This document shows, piece by piece, positions 25,138 to 39,092 of a DNA stretch of 64,000 nt (position 1 is its first letter; every line of letters begins with the position of its first letter). The stretch is from Rhynochetos jubatus (taxonomy: Eukaryota > Chordata > Aves > Eurypygiformes > Rhynochetidae): contig CM050652.1 in the NCBI GenBank assembly GCA_027574665.1, forward strand, positions 42,808,307 through 42,872,306. The letters run 5' to 3'. Position numbers and translations under genes: made by a program. The notes under the pieces are model-generated. The model saw only the letters and a program-made list of their open reading frames with translations. It searched no databases and was not told the origin of the DNA.

Positions 25138-28100
25138 AGTAATATGCTAGATCAGATTGACCGGTGTTCAGCTTCAGAAAAGATGCTTTTTCTATTTGGT
25201 ATCAGTGATCATTCTATCTAAAGAATATCCAGAGAAATAACTGTTAACAATTTCTATTAAGATGTTTTTGTATATGTTTTCAAAGACCCATGCAATGATT
25301 TTCCAGAGAGAACCTGTTTATCTTCCTGTCAGCAACACCACACCAATCAATACATATACATATGCTCCTGCATTTTCTATTTTGCCTCGCATAGTGACAG
25401 ATTAAGTTGCCAGCAAAGTTCTTGACATGAAAATATTTCTACTGTAAAATGTCAGAATAAAAATTAATTATCATATGCAGTAAAAATGCATATTCAACAG
25501 CAAAAGGTCAGTAAGAAGCTTTGCTTAAGAATGCTGCTGGAAGGATTGAGTAGGAACTTGATTAAATATCAGGGTAAGGTTTAAACCCTGGTATTTTGGT
25601 TGAGACCTGGAGTGTATGGGTCCCGAAGAATGTAATTTCATCATGGTTTCTCTCTAATACATGTTACTGTTAGGATCTGCCACTGTAGCTTGGCATAGAG
25701 TGGCAAATCAGGATGTGTGGTTTTGTTTTGAGGGATTTGTTTGTTTGTTTGTTTTTGTGGAGATTGGCAAAAACTGTATGCGGCTGTTGCCAAGAATTAA
25801 AGAAACACATAGGTGTGATTCTCAAACACAGAAAAACCTGCCAGTTAGGCATAATTGAAAATGTAAAAGGGAGCTAGAAAGCCAGTGTGTACTTAGAACC
25901 TGACAGAGTTGCACTTTTATTTCTTCTTGCTGATCTTCAGTTTGAAGCAGTAGGTACTTCAAACAGTATCTTTGTACTGTTACCCCAGGGAGATAAAAGG
26001 TTGGATTAGAAAAAAAAGCTGGAGCTGGGTTAAGTGTGAACACTAGTGGGATGGAAGAAAGAAGCATTAATTGGAGTAACTTTATGTATTAGAAGAGAGA
26101 TTTAATATCACTGCGGTCCTCCAAATACTATCACTTTATTCAAATCTTTTCTTGATTAACAGAAAAATACTGGAGCAACTTTTTCTTACAAAATGTTAAT
26201 GCTGTTTTGTATTAATAACAGCATAAAACTCAGTTTGCAAAAGTGCCTCCTTATAGACCATGCCTTCTCAATGAATGCTGTTAGAAACCTCCTCACCAGC
26301 ATGTCATCGAGACTGTATTCTGAACACAACAGCTTTGTATCTATAATGCTGGTCTTTCCTTATACAAGAAATGCACAGAAACCTATAGAAGACAGCATGA
26401 CTATTGCAGCAAACTCTGGCAACTAATGCAGCATATTGGGAGCTTAGAGCCTGGCAAGAACATATATATGACATGAAGGGGTGATAACCTTTTAATGAAA
26501 ATGCTAGAGGTCAGGGTAGGGTATGTCTGTGAATTTTTTCTCTCTTTCCCTATTAATACTTGGACTATACCTTCCCCTCTTGGTTACTGTAACATCTTCT
26601 GCTTTTTCTGTATTTTTACATAGCCTAAATCTTTTTCTCTCCAATACCTAGCTTCTGAAAACACAGTGGTAGAGTTTATAACTGCCAGGACTTCTCACAA
26701 GAAGGATCACACTCTCTAACTCTCACTTACTGGTATTAGTTCTCCTGAAAAATCTCTTACCGATTTTTCTTTACATAACGCAAGAAACATAAGAATGGAT
26801 GATCTTTAAGCTTCTTGGTTTGCAAAGAAAGTGTCTGTGACAGAGCTCGGCCTGACTTAGGTGATGACTTGCAGTTGACTCACCTTCCTTTTCTCTCACA
26901 GTTGTTTGGCAAGTGACTATCTTTGGCTATTAGGCTGTCTTGGGATTTTTGCTAGCCTGCACTGCTTATATAAGACCCACAGTAAGTATTGGTACACTGC
27001 AGTTTTAATTAACCGAAGTTGGTGTTCAACAGGCTTCGTAGTGAAGTAGATAAAGCATTGTGCTAAGCAGTTTTCTGCGCATACTTATGAAGAACTTAGG
27101 ACAACTGAGCAGATGCCATTGCAAATTCAGGGTGTATGGTATTTTTTCTGTAAAGAAAGGCAAATGGGTATATGTTCCGTGCAGGGATGGGTGTATGTAG
27201 ATTAATGAATAGGTTGTATATTTTAACTATGTCTCTCTATACAAAATTATGTGCTGCAAATTAACAAAAAGCATGATTTATTCTATGTAAATTATTTTCT
27301 TAATTGACTTTCCTATTTTTACCTTAAATACTACAATAACTGATACCTGTAGCAGTTACTGATAATTTAAGCAGCTTTAGAAAGTCTTCAGATTTGTATT
27401 TGAAATGGTTTGCTAAATCTAAAGACTGGAGTTCAATTCCTATGTGCTTCTCCACTAATTAATTCTATTTTTGTGGGAGTAATTTTGGACTGTTTAGAAC
27501 GTATGAGAATCATGGGAGAAAAAGTAGGTCTCATCTATGTCTCCCGTCACATTTTCCAAACCTATCACCTCTAAGACTTTTGTGCTAACTGTGATCATCT
27601 CCTGCACCCCAGGCTAGCATGGAGGTAGATGGGCACCTTTGTAGGCATCCATATCATCTGCCCTTCCTTGGATTTCTGGGGTTTATGGCACCCTGGTGCT
27701 ATAGCTGGACAGAAGAAAGGAGGGAGAAAGACGCTCTCTCTGTTCATTTGCCATGTACGTTGTTAGATTTCCTTCAGAATGTAAAGTATCAGGCCAAGGA
27801 AAGGTGTTATCTGAGCATCCAAAGTGATATTAGTTTAGTGAGAGGAGGAAAACAGAGTTATCCAGATCACAGAAGAGTGAAATATGGATATAAGAAAACA
27901 TCCTTGGTGTTCAACCTCTTTGAGATCTATTCCGTATGTTCACTGTTAGCCTGACTGCTGTCTGATCTGGGACTACTCCATCTCTTTTCTCACATCTTTC
28001 CACATCCCACAAAGCCTCCTCTGTTCCCCTCTTTCATTTCTTGATCAATTCTGCCTTTGCCCAGACACTTGCCTGTGCAAATTATTTTATTCTGAAAACC

Positions 28101-28680
28101 ATTCTGTACACCATTTGAGAATTTTCAGAAGTTGCTATCACATATTCTTGTTCCCAGACACAGTGACATCTTCTGATTCAAGAAGAACTTGGTAAATTTA
28201 AGGGTGAAATCTTCCCTCACTCAGCTGTATGGCAAATGACATTTACTTCAATGGTCACATGGCTGCATCTAGACTAAACAACAGACACTGCTATGTGTGA
28301 CAGCCTTCATCTTATTCAGATCAAATCCAAGGCACAAGGGAAACCTGGGTCTGTTGTAACCTTGCCTCTTGCTTTGATAAGGGATGAGGATGTGTGCAGG
28401 CTACTTCGGCAGGCCCTGGGGATTGGAAGGCTGCCTGAGTCCCTTGCTTTATAAAACATTTAAAGTGAGTGTACTTACCATGCTATATACAAAACCTGCT
28501 ATAAAACACATACACTTATTTCCTCTGGTACTGTAGCACCGTAGATACATTCTGTTACTTAGAAACTTACAAGTCTCATGTCTGTGATTTATACAAATGA
28601 AGATCTAAATTTATATATAAGTATATATATATCTGCTTTACACATATATGATATCCAGAAAAGGTCTGTGGTATACTTAC
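25138..28680 (-). other. PPFIA2 intron sequence downstream of the 34-codon exon
   Basis: This is unique AT-rich intron. It contains a (TTTG)n run at 25736-25756 and a TA-rich stretch at about 28608-28652, close to the donor at 28680. A B-box-like GAGTTCAATTCC occurs near 27429, without a partner A box. No gene was recognised. Confidence 0.7.
25736..25756. repeat. (TTTG)n microsatellite
   Basis: About five tandem copies of TTTG, ending in TTTTTGTGG. Confidence 0.85.
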
Positions 28681-28782
28681 TCTTGTGTTGTTTCTCTCAG
28701 CTTTCAGTTCTGAAATCTCCTCCTCTTTCTCAAGCAGCTGTTCCCTGCATGCATTTAATTCTTTTGTCAGTGCAGCAAACTC
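28681..28782 (-). CDS. PPFIA2: PPFIA2 coiled-coil exon (34 codons, EFAALTKEL...AERNNTR)
   Basis: This is a 102-nt exon read from 28782 down to 28681. It is preceded on the minus strand by an acceptor ending TTCCACAG and followed by the donor GTAAGTAT, so both boundaries are clear and the phase is 0-0. It encodes [15 protein letters not shown], then [19 protein letters not shown]: a charged, Leu/Glu-rich amphipathic helix typical of the liprin-alpha coiled coil, with no stop. The codon for the final Arg (AGA) directly precedes the donor, and the next exon continues with LLLEHLECL, as in known liprins. In the family this part of the coiled coil serves oligomerisation and active-zone partner binding. 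No changes break the reading frame. The preceding exon, expected to encode the DIESLTGGL-like linker, was not found in the 35 kb upstream. Confidence 0.96.
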
Positions 28783-31700
28783 CTGTGGAATAAAATTATA
28801 TATGAAGTTACACAAGATGTAAGCATTAGAAAAATCAAATCCATATGCATTCTAGAGTTTGAAGATTTCAATAATATTTAGAAATCATCAACACAAAGTA
28901 AAATAGCATATGTAAGTATCAGCATCCGCCAAAACCATTAAAAGTCTAGGCATGTCTAATAAAAACCATCTATCGAACGTACTGATTTTAGTTTAGAAAC
29001 AAAAGAAGGTTCAGGAGGATGGCAACATCCCCAAAACATGTTATCAGAACCACGCCAGAAAAACAGAATTGGCCTATTTCATAGCAACAGAGACACCACA
29101 TTTTGCACATAATGAGGTTCAATTCAACATACCCACTTAGGGAGTGTTCTTGCATCACTGCAAGGCAGATGTTGCAACATACACGGGAGAAAAAAGTTAA
29201 GGTATTCACTGATGAAAATCTAATATCATATTAACATAGGTAGTATGTGCATTGTGAAAAAAGAAAACTTCATTTTTACTTGATATTTGAATTAAATTAT
29301 TAAAATGTATTTGGGCATTACAGTGAAAGGCTGTGATGAGTCAGAGCAATATTCATGTTTGTTAGTTTAGAATTAGTTTTCTTTGAAATAGCAACATAAA
29401 ATGAAACATGATGTTAAGCTTTGTACATGAACTAATAGGTATTCTGAAAAACATTTTTCAGCTGTCAAAATTCCTATTAAAATGTCTTGATTTTACTATT
29501 GCTGTTACTCTTCAACAATATACAGAAATTTTTGTCTATACAAAAGACAGTCACAGTTGTCATTCTTTTCCATAATGAAAAGGTTTCACTCCATATGTGT
29601 TTATTTTTGAGAGGTGCAACATATATTAAACTGTAGTGGTTAAGATTATCCATTACAGCAATGAGCTGCTAAATGTCTCACAAAAAGAGTGAGGCAACAG
29701 ATGAAAAGCCTTTAAAAATTGTGATCATGTGTCAGAAAAAGAAAGATGTCTTGATGAACAGCATTGCTGCTTAACAAAGATATATACATATTTTAAATAT
29801 TAATTTAGTTTTAGTTCGACCACAATTGTCAGTGCTTACAAGTACCCACAAGCAGCCAGTTAAACTGGAGTAATTCCTAATTCCTCCCTCCCCCTGCAAA
29901 TAAAGCAGTTTAAGAAAAAACATGTCCAGGTGGTTTATCTTATCAGCCAGTAGGATGAAGCTGAGATTAAATCTACTTATTTAAGACAAAAGCTAGCAAC
30001 GATCTCAAAAGGGTTTGGTTTGATGCTTCCCCTTGAGTTGCTGAAAGCAGCTTTTATCAGAAGTGCAGTTCCACAGAAGTTTAGTAGGTATGGGCTCATT
30101 CTGTTTAATCAGGTTTCCAAATAGTTAATGTTATGTGGTATTATTGATAATATATTTAAAATTATTCAAATAGATTTCATGTGATATTCTCACAATGTGT
30201 AACCAAGTGGGTTTTGTCTTTTCATTTTTCAGCAGCTGGAACTGAATTCACAGTAAGCCTCCGTGCAGAGTGCATGGTAGTAGGGAAAATATTCTGATAT
30301 CCTCAGTGGATTTTGTTTCAGAGATCAGCTACCGATCTCATGAACCATGTTTTGCATTATACCTCCTTATCAGTATTTTCATCTTACATCAAGTGGTCAG
30401 GAACTTCAAAGGCCACACAGCATATTTCCATGTTAAAGCCCTTAACTTAGCTTTGAAAATGAGATTCAAATTTTACACCTCCTCTCTTGTTTTTCAAAAG
30501 TATCATTAAAACTTCTGACTGTAGATCTTACTCCAGGATTCAGAAACTGCCAGTCCAGTAGTGTTATTCTGTCTAGAATTATGTTTAAAAAACTCCCGTC
30601 CTTATGTTTATAACTGATGTTGCATACTAAATGAAAATATCATATGTAATAGATAGCAAAAGGTCTCAGGTCCGACTGAATCAGAACTTTGCAGCATAAA
30701 GCCACATATACACACTTTTCTCTCCATATTCCTCTAAGAGAAACTTTACAGCTCTGCAAGGTGGAGCTCCTGTTACTAATTCACATACAGTTTATGCACA
30801 TGGTTAAATGTCTACAATGCTTACAGAATCTCACAGAAAAAACTTTCTGTGTAACCTGTGTAGTATGTCACTGTTATTTACTTTTCCTCATTTCTTTGTA
30901 TTGTTTCAGTTGGAATTAAAATAGACATTATGGCATATGTTTGGGCATCCAGATGGGTGACAGGTGGTGAGAAGGATAACAAGTATCATCTGGTGACTTC
31001 CAGTTCCTAACTACAGCGAGGCAAAGCAGTCTGATAACATGCTCTTGTCGCTTTGCCTGGAAACAGAAAAAGATAGGAGTTTATCAAATTGCACGTTCTT
31101 TGCTGTGCCACGCGAGCCTGCTACCAGCAGCACAGTCTGTGATGATCTGGTCAATATAACCTCAAATAATTAGGACTGGAGTTCCTACTAGTTTGCTGAA
31201 CAACATGGAGCTTACTGTTAGGGACATTTTGCTTGGTCATCAGCTTAAGTTTTCCCTTGCTTAAAACCAAATCATTGGTCAAAATTCTGCTCCCAGAGAG
31301 TCCCATACCTAACACAGTGTACTCTCAGACTTGAAATATCCACGGCTTATATCCATAATCAGTGTTAGCATGCACTTTAGCTGGGCTACCCGTACCCAGT
31401 ATTTTAGACCATTTTACTTAAGTCACTGACAGCCCCTTCTGGCCTTTTAATTGAGTTGTTGCTGCTCTCTGAAATTCCTCTGTGCTCTTGACGTAGCTAC
31501 AGTACTAGCATTCACAACAAGCAGTCACTTTGTACCTCTGGAGCGAAAGTGGCCAACTTTTTCTCTTCATCTGAAGTACTAGAGACTGCTCAGTCATCAA
31601 GAGCTTTGACTTCTCTGAATTGAATGACACAGAGAGGGTTTGGGGGGTTTTTTGGTGTTTATATCATAAAACTTTTACAGGGAAAGCCTCAAAGTAAAAC

Positions 31701-34301
31701 TGAACTTGCCCTGGAGCTTTCCAAATGATTATTTCTGTCACAACTGCTTGAAGAATTAATAACTATGATAAACCCTCACAATAACTTGTTTTTCAATTCA
31801 TGCTTCCAAAACTACAAGTAAAACTGATTTTACACCCTTTTCATCCAAGATATCCCTGAGATATAACAATGTAATCCTCCATGTTTCTCCCACAGGTTAG
31901 AAGCAAATCAAAGCATATTTTTGTTTTCCCCGGTTATGTAATAAATAACATGTGGTGATAACAACCTCTGCTCTTACAGTTCCCTCCCATATATATACAG
32001 GGATCAAGGGAATACTGTCATCTGGAATTATTGTTTGCAGCAGAAATCTTGCATGGTCAGTCATACTTTGGGAGCCCTGAAGGTACTATCTGTTGCATAA
32101 CTAATATGGTTTGACAGGCACAACTGCACTCTTAAAGCTTATGTAGAAGTTGTGTGGCTATGAAGCTAATTAAGAACTCAAGTGAAATACGACTGTATGA
32201 AAATTATTCAGTCAATTTCACTGGTTTTATACTATGACATCAGGTCACTAACTTTTTTTTTTTTCATGATAAACAACCCAAGAAAGAGCTTTTTTTGGCC
32301 ATCTGAATAAATATAATCTCAGAGCTTATCTGCTGTTTCTCCTTTTGTCTTAACACGGGCTATAGCAGTCTAGCTGAAAAATAGCTGACTCAAGATGACA
32401 GCTTTTCATTTATCCCATGCGTATCTTTGATGAGAGGGCAGAAGCCTTGAAAACAAATCCAACAGGAATGTGTAGCCACTGGAAGGACTGCTAGGCGTTA
32501 CAAATACAAAAGTCAAGGACTTCCCCCGGTGAAGGAGCTGAGATACAACGAGAGCAGAGGCTGGAGGGTGCCCAGGAGAGTGGGTGGCCACCGGGACAGG
32601 CAGGCTGACAGCTCTGGCAGATGTGTTGGCAGCAAGACTGTGCAAGGGGAGACATACCACAGTTCCCGTACCACTGAATCTCTGCCTCCAGAGGCTGGCT
32701 TAACAAATGCTGCTTTCTTTGCTTATTGTTCCCAGGAAAGGCCTGCAGGGTTATTTTTTATGATCTAATATGTAGAAAATGTATATAACTAGCCTCCAAG
32801 CTGAGGGTATTCCACAGAAAGTTTAAGGCCTCATAGCTGCCACACTTGGCTAGTCAGCCTGTGTGTACAGTCCAGTCCAGAGTGAGCTGAACAAATGAAA
32901 ATATAAACAGCCTCTCATCATCCTCCCTCTGCTCCCAAAAGAAAAATTACTACTGAAAGAATGGAGAAATTTTGTAAGACACAAAAAAAACCCAACAAGA
33001 AAATCCATAAAATTGAGTTTCTGGGGGAGATTTGGCTTACAATATCCTCCTCTGGATTTTCCATCTTTGAACAACAGTTCATTTCAGGAATGAATGAATG
33101 AACTAATCTCTGCATGGAGAAACAATGGTAAGGCTTTATCATTTTTATTTTTCGTTCAACCCAAGCTATGCGGACAGATTTGCTTTTCTACAAATTTAGA
33201 TCTAACTCATGTAACATGGGAAATTTCTATGTACTACAATCTCCTCAGAGTTTTAACCTTACATTTATTATGTTTTTACCCAATTTTACTTTGTAAAAAC
33301 AAAATTGTTCCTTATTATTATTCCTTCATTGGAAATATTGCTGGAAAATCTCCATGCTTTTTAAGCGATCAAGGATTTATCTTAGCAATTTTGCCACTAT
33401 CAGCACACAGATTTCAACCCTGACGACTCCTATTAAGAAGATAAAACTCTACAAACTTCTGAATGTAATTCACTGTTTAATGCCTTACTACAGCAGAGCC
33501 ATAATAGTAGTCCTTGATTCTAGATTAGGGCATAAACAAGATTTAAATATGTCAGTTTGGTGTCAATCTGAAATGTTTATTGTTAATTCCTGCCCAAGAT
33601 AAGAGTTCACCTGCACACAAGTTTTAGGTTGGAAAACATGTACCCTGAAATACTGTATTGTAACAGGACCCAGGTAAAATGAGAAAATCAATTTGAATCT
33701 CAGGACTAAAATTTTGGTCTCTTCGTACATAAAAAAGTCATACATTCAAAGCTGTGGAGTAGTCTCTGAATAAGTCTCTTGAAAATATTATCAAATCTCT
33801 TTGTACTACGATGCTGTTTGCATGGAGATTTTTCTGCACTTCTCCACAAATAAATGTAAGCAAAATTGATTCAGTCTCCCTTTTCCCCATTTTTATGTAG
33901 TGGGCTTTTTTTTACCCCTTCAAGAAAATTGGTCACTAGTACTAAATTATAGAATAAGTAATATGATGTGTGTGAGCCACATCTCGTGAACTACTGAATC
34001 TCTAATTTGAACTGAGTGTTACTTTGTTTGACTCACAGCATGCTTTTAGACAGGGAACAAGGTGCTTCAGGTGTGATCGTAGTGGCTCTCACACAGCCAC
34101 TAAGCATCTTTCAAACTATCAAGGAATTACCACTGCTGGTTTAGGTTACTTACTGGCCTGAAAGACATCTGAAATGTGGAAAGCATGTTGAAATATGACA
34201 ATGTGAGAGTTCATTAATTCAGAGAAAAATGAAGAGGATGAGATTACTGTTACGTAAGAGAGAGAACTAGCTCAGTAACACAGTGGACTGGTGACCCCAC
34301 A

Positions 34302-34316
34302 CTTTTTTTTTTTTTT
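34302..34316. repeat. T15 homopolymer run
   Basis: Uninterrupted T tract followed by CAGAAATG; on the minus strand it is an A tract. No adjacent retroposed sequence was recognised. Confidence 0.85.
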
Positions 34317-36225
34317 CAGAAATGTGAGCACTGACTGAAATTTGGAAATATGACAACACTTACCCACGTACATGCACACAGTCAGTGCTCCTTGGAAGAA
34401 AGAAAAAAAAACTTTTCAGAAGCTCAGAGCCAGTGTTAACATCTGCAAGAATTAATAATCCCAATACATTCACTGAACAGAAAATGGGAAAAATGGAAAA
34501 GTGCTATATATCTTTCCACAAAGAAAGATTCTGTTTTTAAATACTAAGTTGAATCTATGTCAGACTTTGAAGTGTTGCAAGTATTTACTGAGTATTTAAA
34601 AAAGAAATCATCTCAAACTAGTATAGCTTCTCTGTGGATGGCCTACTATTGGGGTCTCAACCCAAATATAATTGTTTTTTCTGAGCAAAAAGAAAATCCC
34701 CCAAATTCTTTCAGTAGCTTAAAAAAAAGCCAGCAAAAACTTGTTTCTAGACTACACCCAAAAACAATAATAGAGAACTGAGAACTATACTAGATAAAAT
34801 TTATATATCTGATTAAGGCCTTTGCACATATTGAATGAATTTGGATACACATATTCTGGTTTAGCTTTGCTATGTAACCTGACTTTTATATAAATGTCAA
34901 CCAAATTCAACATCTGTATTGTGATAGTTTCACGATTTTTACAAAAACAGGAGTACCAAAAGTATTCAAAATTATATTTCAAAAATCAACCAAAAATAAA
35001 CTTTAAATGTTATTGATTTAATTAGTCCATGTGATAGTGCTTCTAGATAAACATAAAGATAATGAAAATAACGTACCACTGTCAGGGCTTGTGATGTGTT
35101 CTGCCTAATTCTGCTATAGTACACACTTGCCATATAAAGATTAGTTTCTACAGAAACTACAGCTGCTTTTGAAGCCAAAGCAGATCTTCCCAGCAACATG
35201 AGGATCATGACAATGGCTCCATATTTGACAACGATTTTCTCACCCAGAATTACTTCGGGAAGAAATCTGACACTACGCACAGACGACATGGGCACAAATC
35301 TGCCATGATAGTTTTCACTTGAAACTAGGGTAATAATAACATGAATGCAATTCACACGGTTTTAGAATCACTGTTAAAAAGTAGTACAACCACAAGCAAC
35401 GACCCACGTCTAACTCTCTAATCGGAACCAAACAGCCAAACACAAGCCTGTGTTCTATTATTTCCCAAATTAGTCTGCAAAATTGTCATGCTATAACATA
35501 AATTTTACACTCTAGCTAAAAAATTGACATTCCTGTTTTTTCACAGTCAATTGCTCTTTAATGGACAGCTGCTGAATAAAGTACACAATCTGCTGTTTTA
35601 ATAACGTTTTCCCACTCCCTCTATTTTTAAATGATTTAGATCCGGAGCTCTGTTATTTGTTGTATACTAATCACTAAAATTTATGCTTTATGAAGAATAA
35701 TGTTCATCTTGTTTCACACTTACAGTAATTCTTTCCATAAAATTTCCTGTGTTTGGTGAAACTCTTCAGATTAGGATAGCATATGTGAGTTTGCAAAAGC
35801 CTAAAAAAGTTATCATCTCAAGCACAGGCAGTAGATGCTAAAAATTCAACGTTCCTTATTTGTCATCCTTAGTATCAAGCTATAAAGCTTGAGGCTTCAA
35901 AGGACTCAATAGCCTCCATCCATAAAAAAATGAACGTTAAAGATTATAATAATATAGCCTATGTTTTCATGTTTTTTTAGCATTATATTGTAGCAAACCC
36001 AGTTACACCAAACTAGAGTAATTCTCCCATACTTAGGGACAGGAAAGAAATTAAAGTCTTTTTTTTTTCCCCTCAAAAAAAGCAAATGGAACGTTTAAAG
36101 GTCTCTTTGTTTTACAGTTGCTGTTAATTAACTTGGTTCAATTCGGAATGGATATCACAGTGAAGGACAGCATACTGATACTTTGAAAATAACAACAGTC
36201 GTGTCTGCAGTGCTTTGCTCCTGAC

Positions 36226-36290
36226 TGATGGGAACACTGAGGCACAGAGAGTCTGCAACCAAATTAAACAGCTGTTGGATTATTGCTGGA
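36226..36290 (-). repeat. Possible ancient MIR-like SINE remnant
   Basis: TGATGGGAACACTGAGGCACAGAGAG followed by a CAGCTG word resembles the reverse complement of the conserved MIR core (GGGAAACTGAGGCACAGAGAGG ... CACAGCTG). Only about 60 bp align and the match could be coincidental. Confidence 0.25.
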
Positions 36291-38669
36291 ATGAGATGGG
36301 ATAAAACAACACTCATATAAACATCTGTAAATGTAATAAAGCTGAATTTGTAATTCAGGTGGATGACTTTTAAACAGCTCATAATATTATAGGTAGTGTA
36401 GGATGAAACGGCAGACTGGCTTACAGTGTGTTTTCATTAGTCGCATTTCAGAACGTTCTGCTATACATCCCATACTGTGTTTTGTATTACTCAGGCAAGA
36501 CACTACGGCAGCACACTTTCAAGAAGTGGGATGGAAGTGTTAGTTGCAGCTGTAGTAATATTTTCTTGAAATCTACTACTGAAGTATGGAAGAGAATCAA
36601 CTATATCATAAGGGAAATTGCACCACCAACTTTTTTTTCATTTAATAATCCATGCTTTTCTTTCACAGATATTTGTATTCACTTCTTCTAAAAGTACATA
36701 AAAAATTTGCAGATATAGTTACGTTACAGACTAGAGTATATTATTGTTTCAAATGACACTAGCATATCACTATGTCTTGATTGATTAAATATTGTGCTGC
36801 ATCAAAACTGATGACCATTTACTACTTCACAGTTAGAAATTTATCATCTATCAATAAAGAGAAAGAGAAAAACATGGTCTAAAATGCCAGACTATGATTA
36901 ATTTATAAAATAAGTGTATGGAAAATGGGACTGATTTTATTCTAATTCATCAGAGGTATATTTTTCCAGATAATTAAATATGTGAAATGGTCACAGAGCA
37001 GTAGCATAAGCAAAGAATAAATTGTTGTATTGAATTCTAAGACTACAACCTGCCATTGCCACCGCAGAGTTTTATTTTATGCTTATCATTCTAAATTTTT
37101 TTTTCAAAATTAAAATAAGCAGAAAGTTATAAAGGGAATCACCCTGTACAATATGCAAATTATTGAAGCACTTTACAGACCGTACAATGGTTTCAACACA
37201 TCACACATATGTACAACTCCCATTATAAGGCAGATTGAGGTCAGTACATGGCCCTGAGAAATAACCTAAAATAAATCCTGACAGAGAGGATATATGAAGG
37301 GTGACTGTAAGGAGCAACACATACTAACCAGTAAACAGAAGAGGCCTTGCCTTACAATGGTTGGTGAAGGAACGTGCAGCTTATTTTGATGCCAATTCCA
37401 GCTTACAAGTCTGGCTGATTTTTAGAATGCCTGACTCACTTTTCAAACTCTGCTTCTCTAGCTTAGACTTCTTTCTCCACAAAGCATCTTGTTGTTTTCT
37501 TCCAGGCAAACATGACAAAATACAGCATGACCTTTCCTCCTCCCTCATTTTGGGGAACACATACTGTTCTGACACTTGTCTCCTTCCTTTCTTCTTCAGC
37601 ATTGTCTCTGGGTAAATTTTATCTGTGATCACTCATTCAGTTATTAATAATAGGTCAACAAGTCTGCTGTTTTGATTCAGAACACATCCTTCCTTCCACA
37701 GTAAAAACATATTTTTTTTCCCTTACAGAATGTGAAATAGCATACTAAACAACTGACCTTAAATCATTTGACATTTGAAATATACTTAAAAATTAAAACT
37801 TAATTTTTTCATCACCTTATAAAAGTGAGTAAAAATATCTGATAATTTGGCTGTTTTCCAAGGCTTCCCATTTTTCATGAATTTGCTCTGTATGTAAAAT
37901 TATAGAAAAGGATAACAACAGAGAAAATGTAAACAAGCTTATTTCTACTTTTTTGAATAACAACCCACAAACTTCAGAATATTCTACATAATTTGTTCTA
38001 TCAAAAAAAAAAGTTGAAAAGTTGGTTTTTCTTCTAACAGAAAAAGACTTGTCAAGCTAAAACCAGAATGAAGTCTACTAACTGACCTCATCCATCAACT
38101 GATCTCTTCACATAAGCCACATTTGATCACTTTTCTGGCAAGAATAGGTGCTAATTGATGCTTGAATATGCTAATACTAGATTTTCTGCCCGCAATTTAC
38201 CTCACCTAATTTGAAAAGTATGTTGTATTAAAATTTATATCCAAGTGTCACCCAAGAGCAGCAAAGGGGAATAAAGGTACTTTTAGGATGTGATTGACCC
38301 AACATGCTATAGGTATCCCTCTAGGGTTGAAAAGAACTTCTCCATTGAATTCCTTGTTTTTCTATATAGGGCTTCTATAAAGGCAATTGGGAAAATTATC
38401 TGCACCATAGCTGTCTGCTTCTGGTCTGACCAGTCCCAGCTGAACGAAAGCTTGTTTGAGGGAAGTAAATAAACCCCCCAACTTGTGCTATCAGGGATCA
38501 CTTTATAGCTGGTATCACTGGTGGCAATCACCTCACCCACCCTGCCTCCCAAAATAAAATTGTGGAAATAACAAATCTAAATTGGTACTAATTACCCCAC
38601 TCTGCTAGGTGCTAGTATGCAACTGGAGCAGTATGGGGTGGTTTGGTTCTTGGGGAAGATGACAAGTGA

Positions 38670-39092
38670 CCAGAGACATGATGAATATCAGAAAGTTCAA
38701 ATGAGAATATAATGAAATGTAGGGGAGAGGGCATCTGTAAAACAGATTAAAATGGATGGATTGTTTTCTTTAGAAAAGAGAAGTTTAACTGGGGACAAAG
38801 TAATGTTGCTCCAGTAAGCAAAAGGTTGTTTGCTATAATGACAAGAGTGATTATTCTCTGTGTGCGCTGGACGTGGGGCATAAATAGTCAGGTTAAATTG
38901 CAGCTAAGGCATTTCAGGGCAGTATTAGGAAAACTCTTTACAAGAATAGTTAAGGAACAAGCCAGGCTACACAGGAACTGTGTGGTAACATGCTTTCAGT
39001 GACAATTCAGACAAACATCTGTGAGGGTTTATGGTCTTGTCTCAGAATGAAGCTGGAATAAATGACATTTGGAAGGTATTTCCATTTTTTGA
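38670..39092 (+). mobile_element. Very old CR1 LINE 3' fragment, reptile-like
   Basis: Scattered but ordered landmarks of the CR1 ORF2 C-terminus and 3' UTR can be read. These are TTTCTTTAGAAAAGAGAAG near 38767, the AAAAGGTTGTTTGCTATAATGA region near 38820, ATTAGGAAAACTCTTTACAAGAATAGTTAAG near 38921-38951, CAGACAAACATCTGTGAGGG near 39009, GGTCTTGTCTCAG near 39031 and TTTGGAAGGTATTTCC near 39068. The order matches the CR1 type common in turtle and crocodile genomes more than the younger bird types, which suggests an insertion that predates modern birds. No frame survives. The 5' edge is approximate. Confidence 0.65.

Larger units (their letters stand above)
28783..38669 (-). other. PPFIA2 upstream intron, 5'-proximal unannotated block
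   Basis: This is AT-rich intron with T-runs at 32253-32264 and 34302-34316. Around 32500-32700 there is a GC-richer patch (GGAGGGTGCCCAGGAGAGTG near 32571) with no recognised homology. A 127-codon minus-strand frame at 34972-35355 is the longest open frame outside CR1; it has no initiation or splice support. A possible SINE remnant near 36226 is listed separately. I searched for the liprin exon preceding EFAALTKEL and did not find it. Confidence 0.65.

Noticed and set aside
27420-27445. B-box-like GAGTTCAATTCC suggesting a tRNA-derived SINE
   Set aside because: No A box at the right distance and no tail; a tRNA-like SINE body could not be followed.
34972-35355. 127-codon minus-strand open frame
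   Set aside because: No recognisable domain, no splice-site arrangement and no compositional rise. All frames here are partly open, so chance is the simplest reading.
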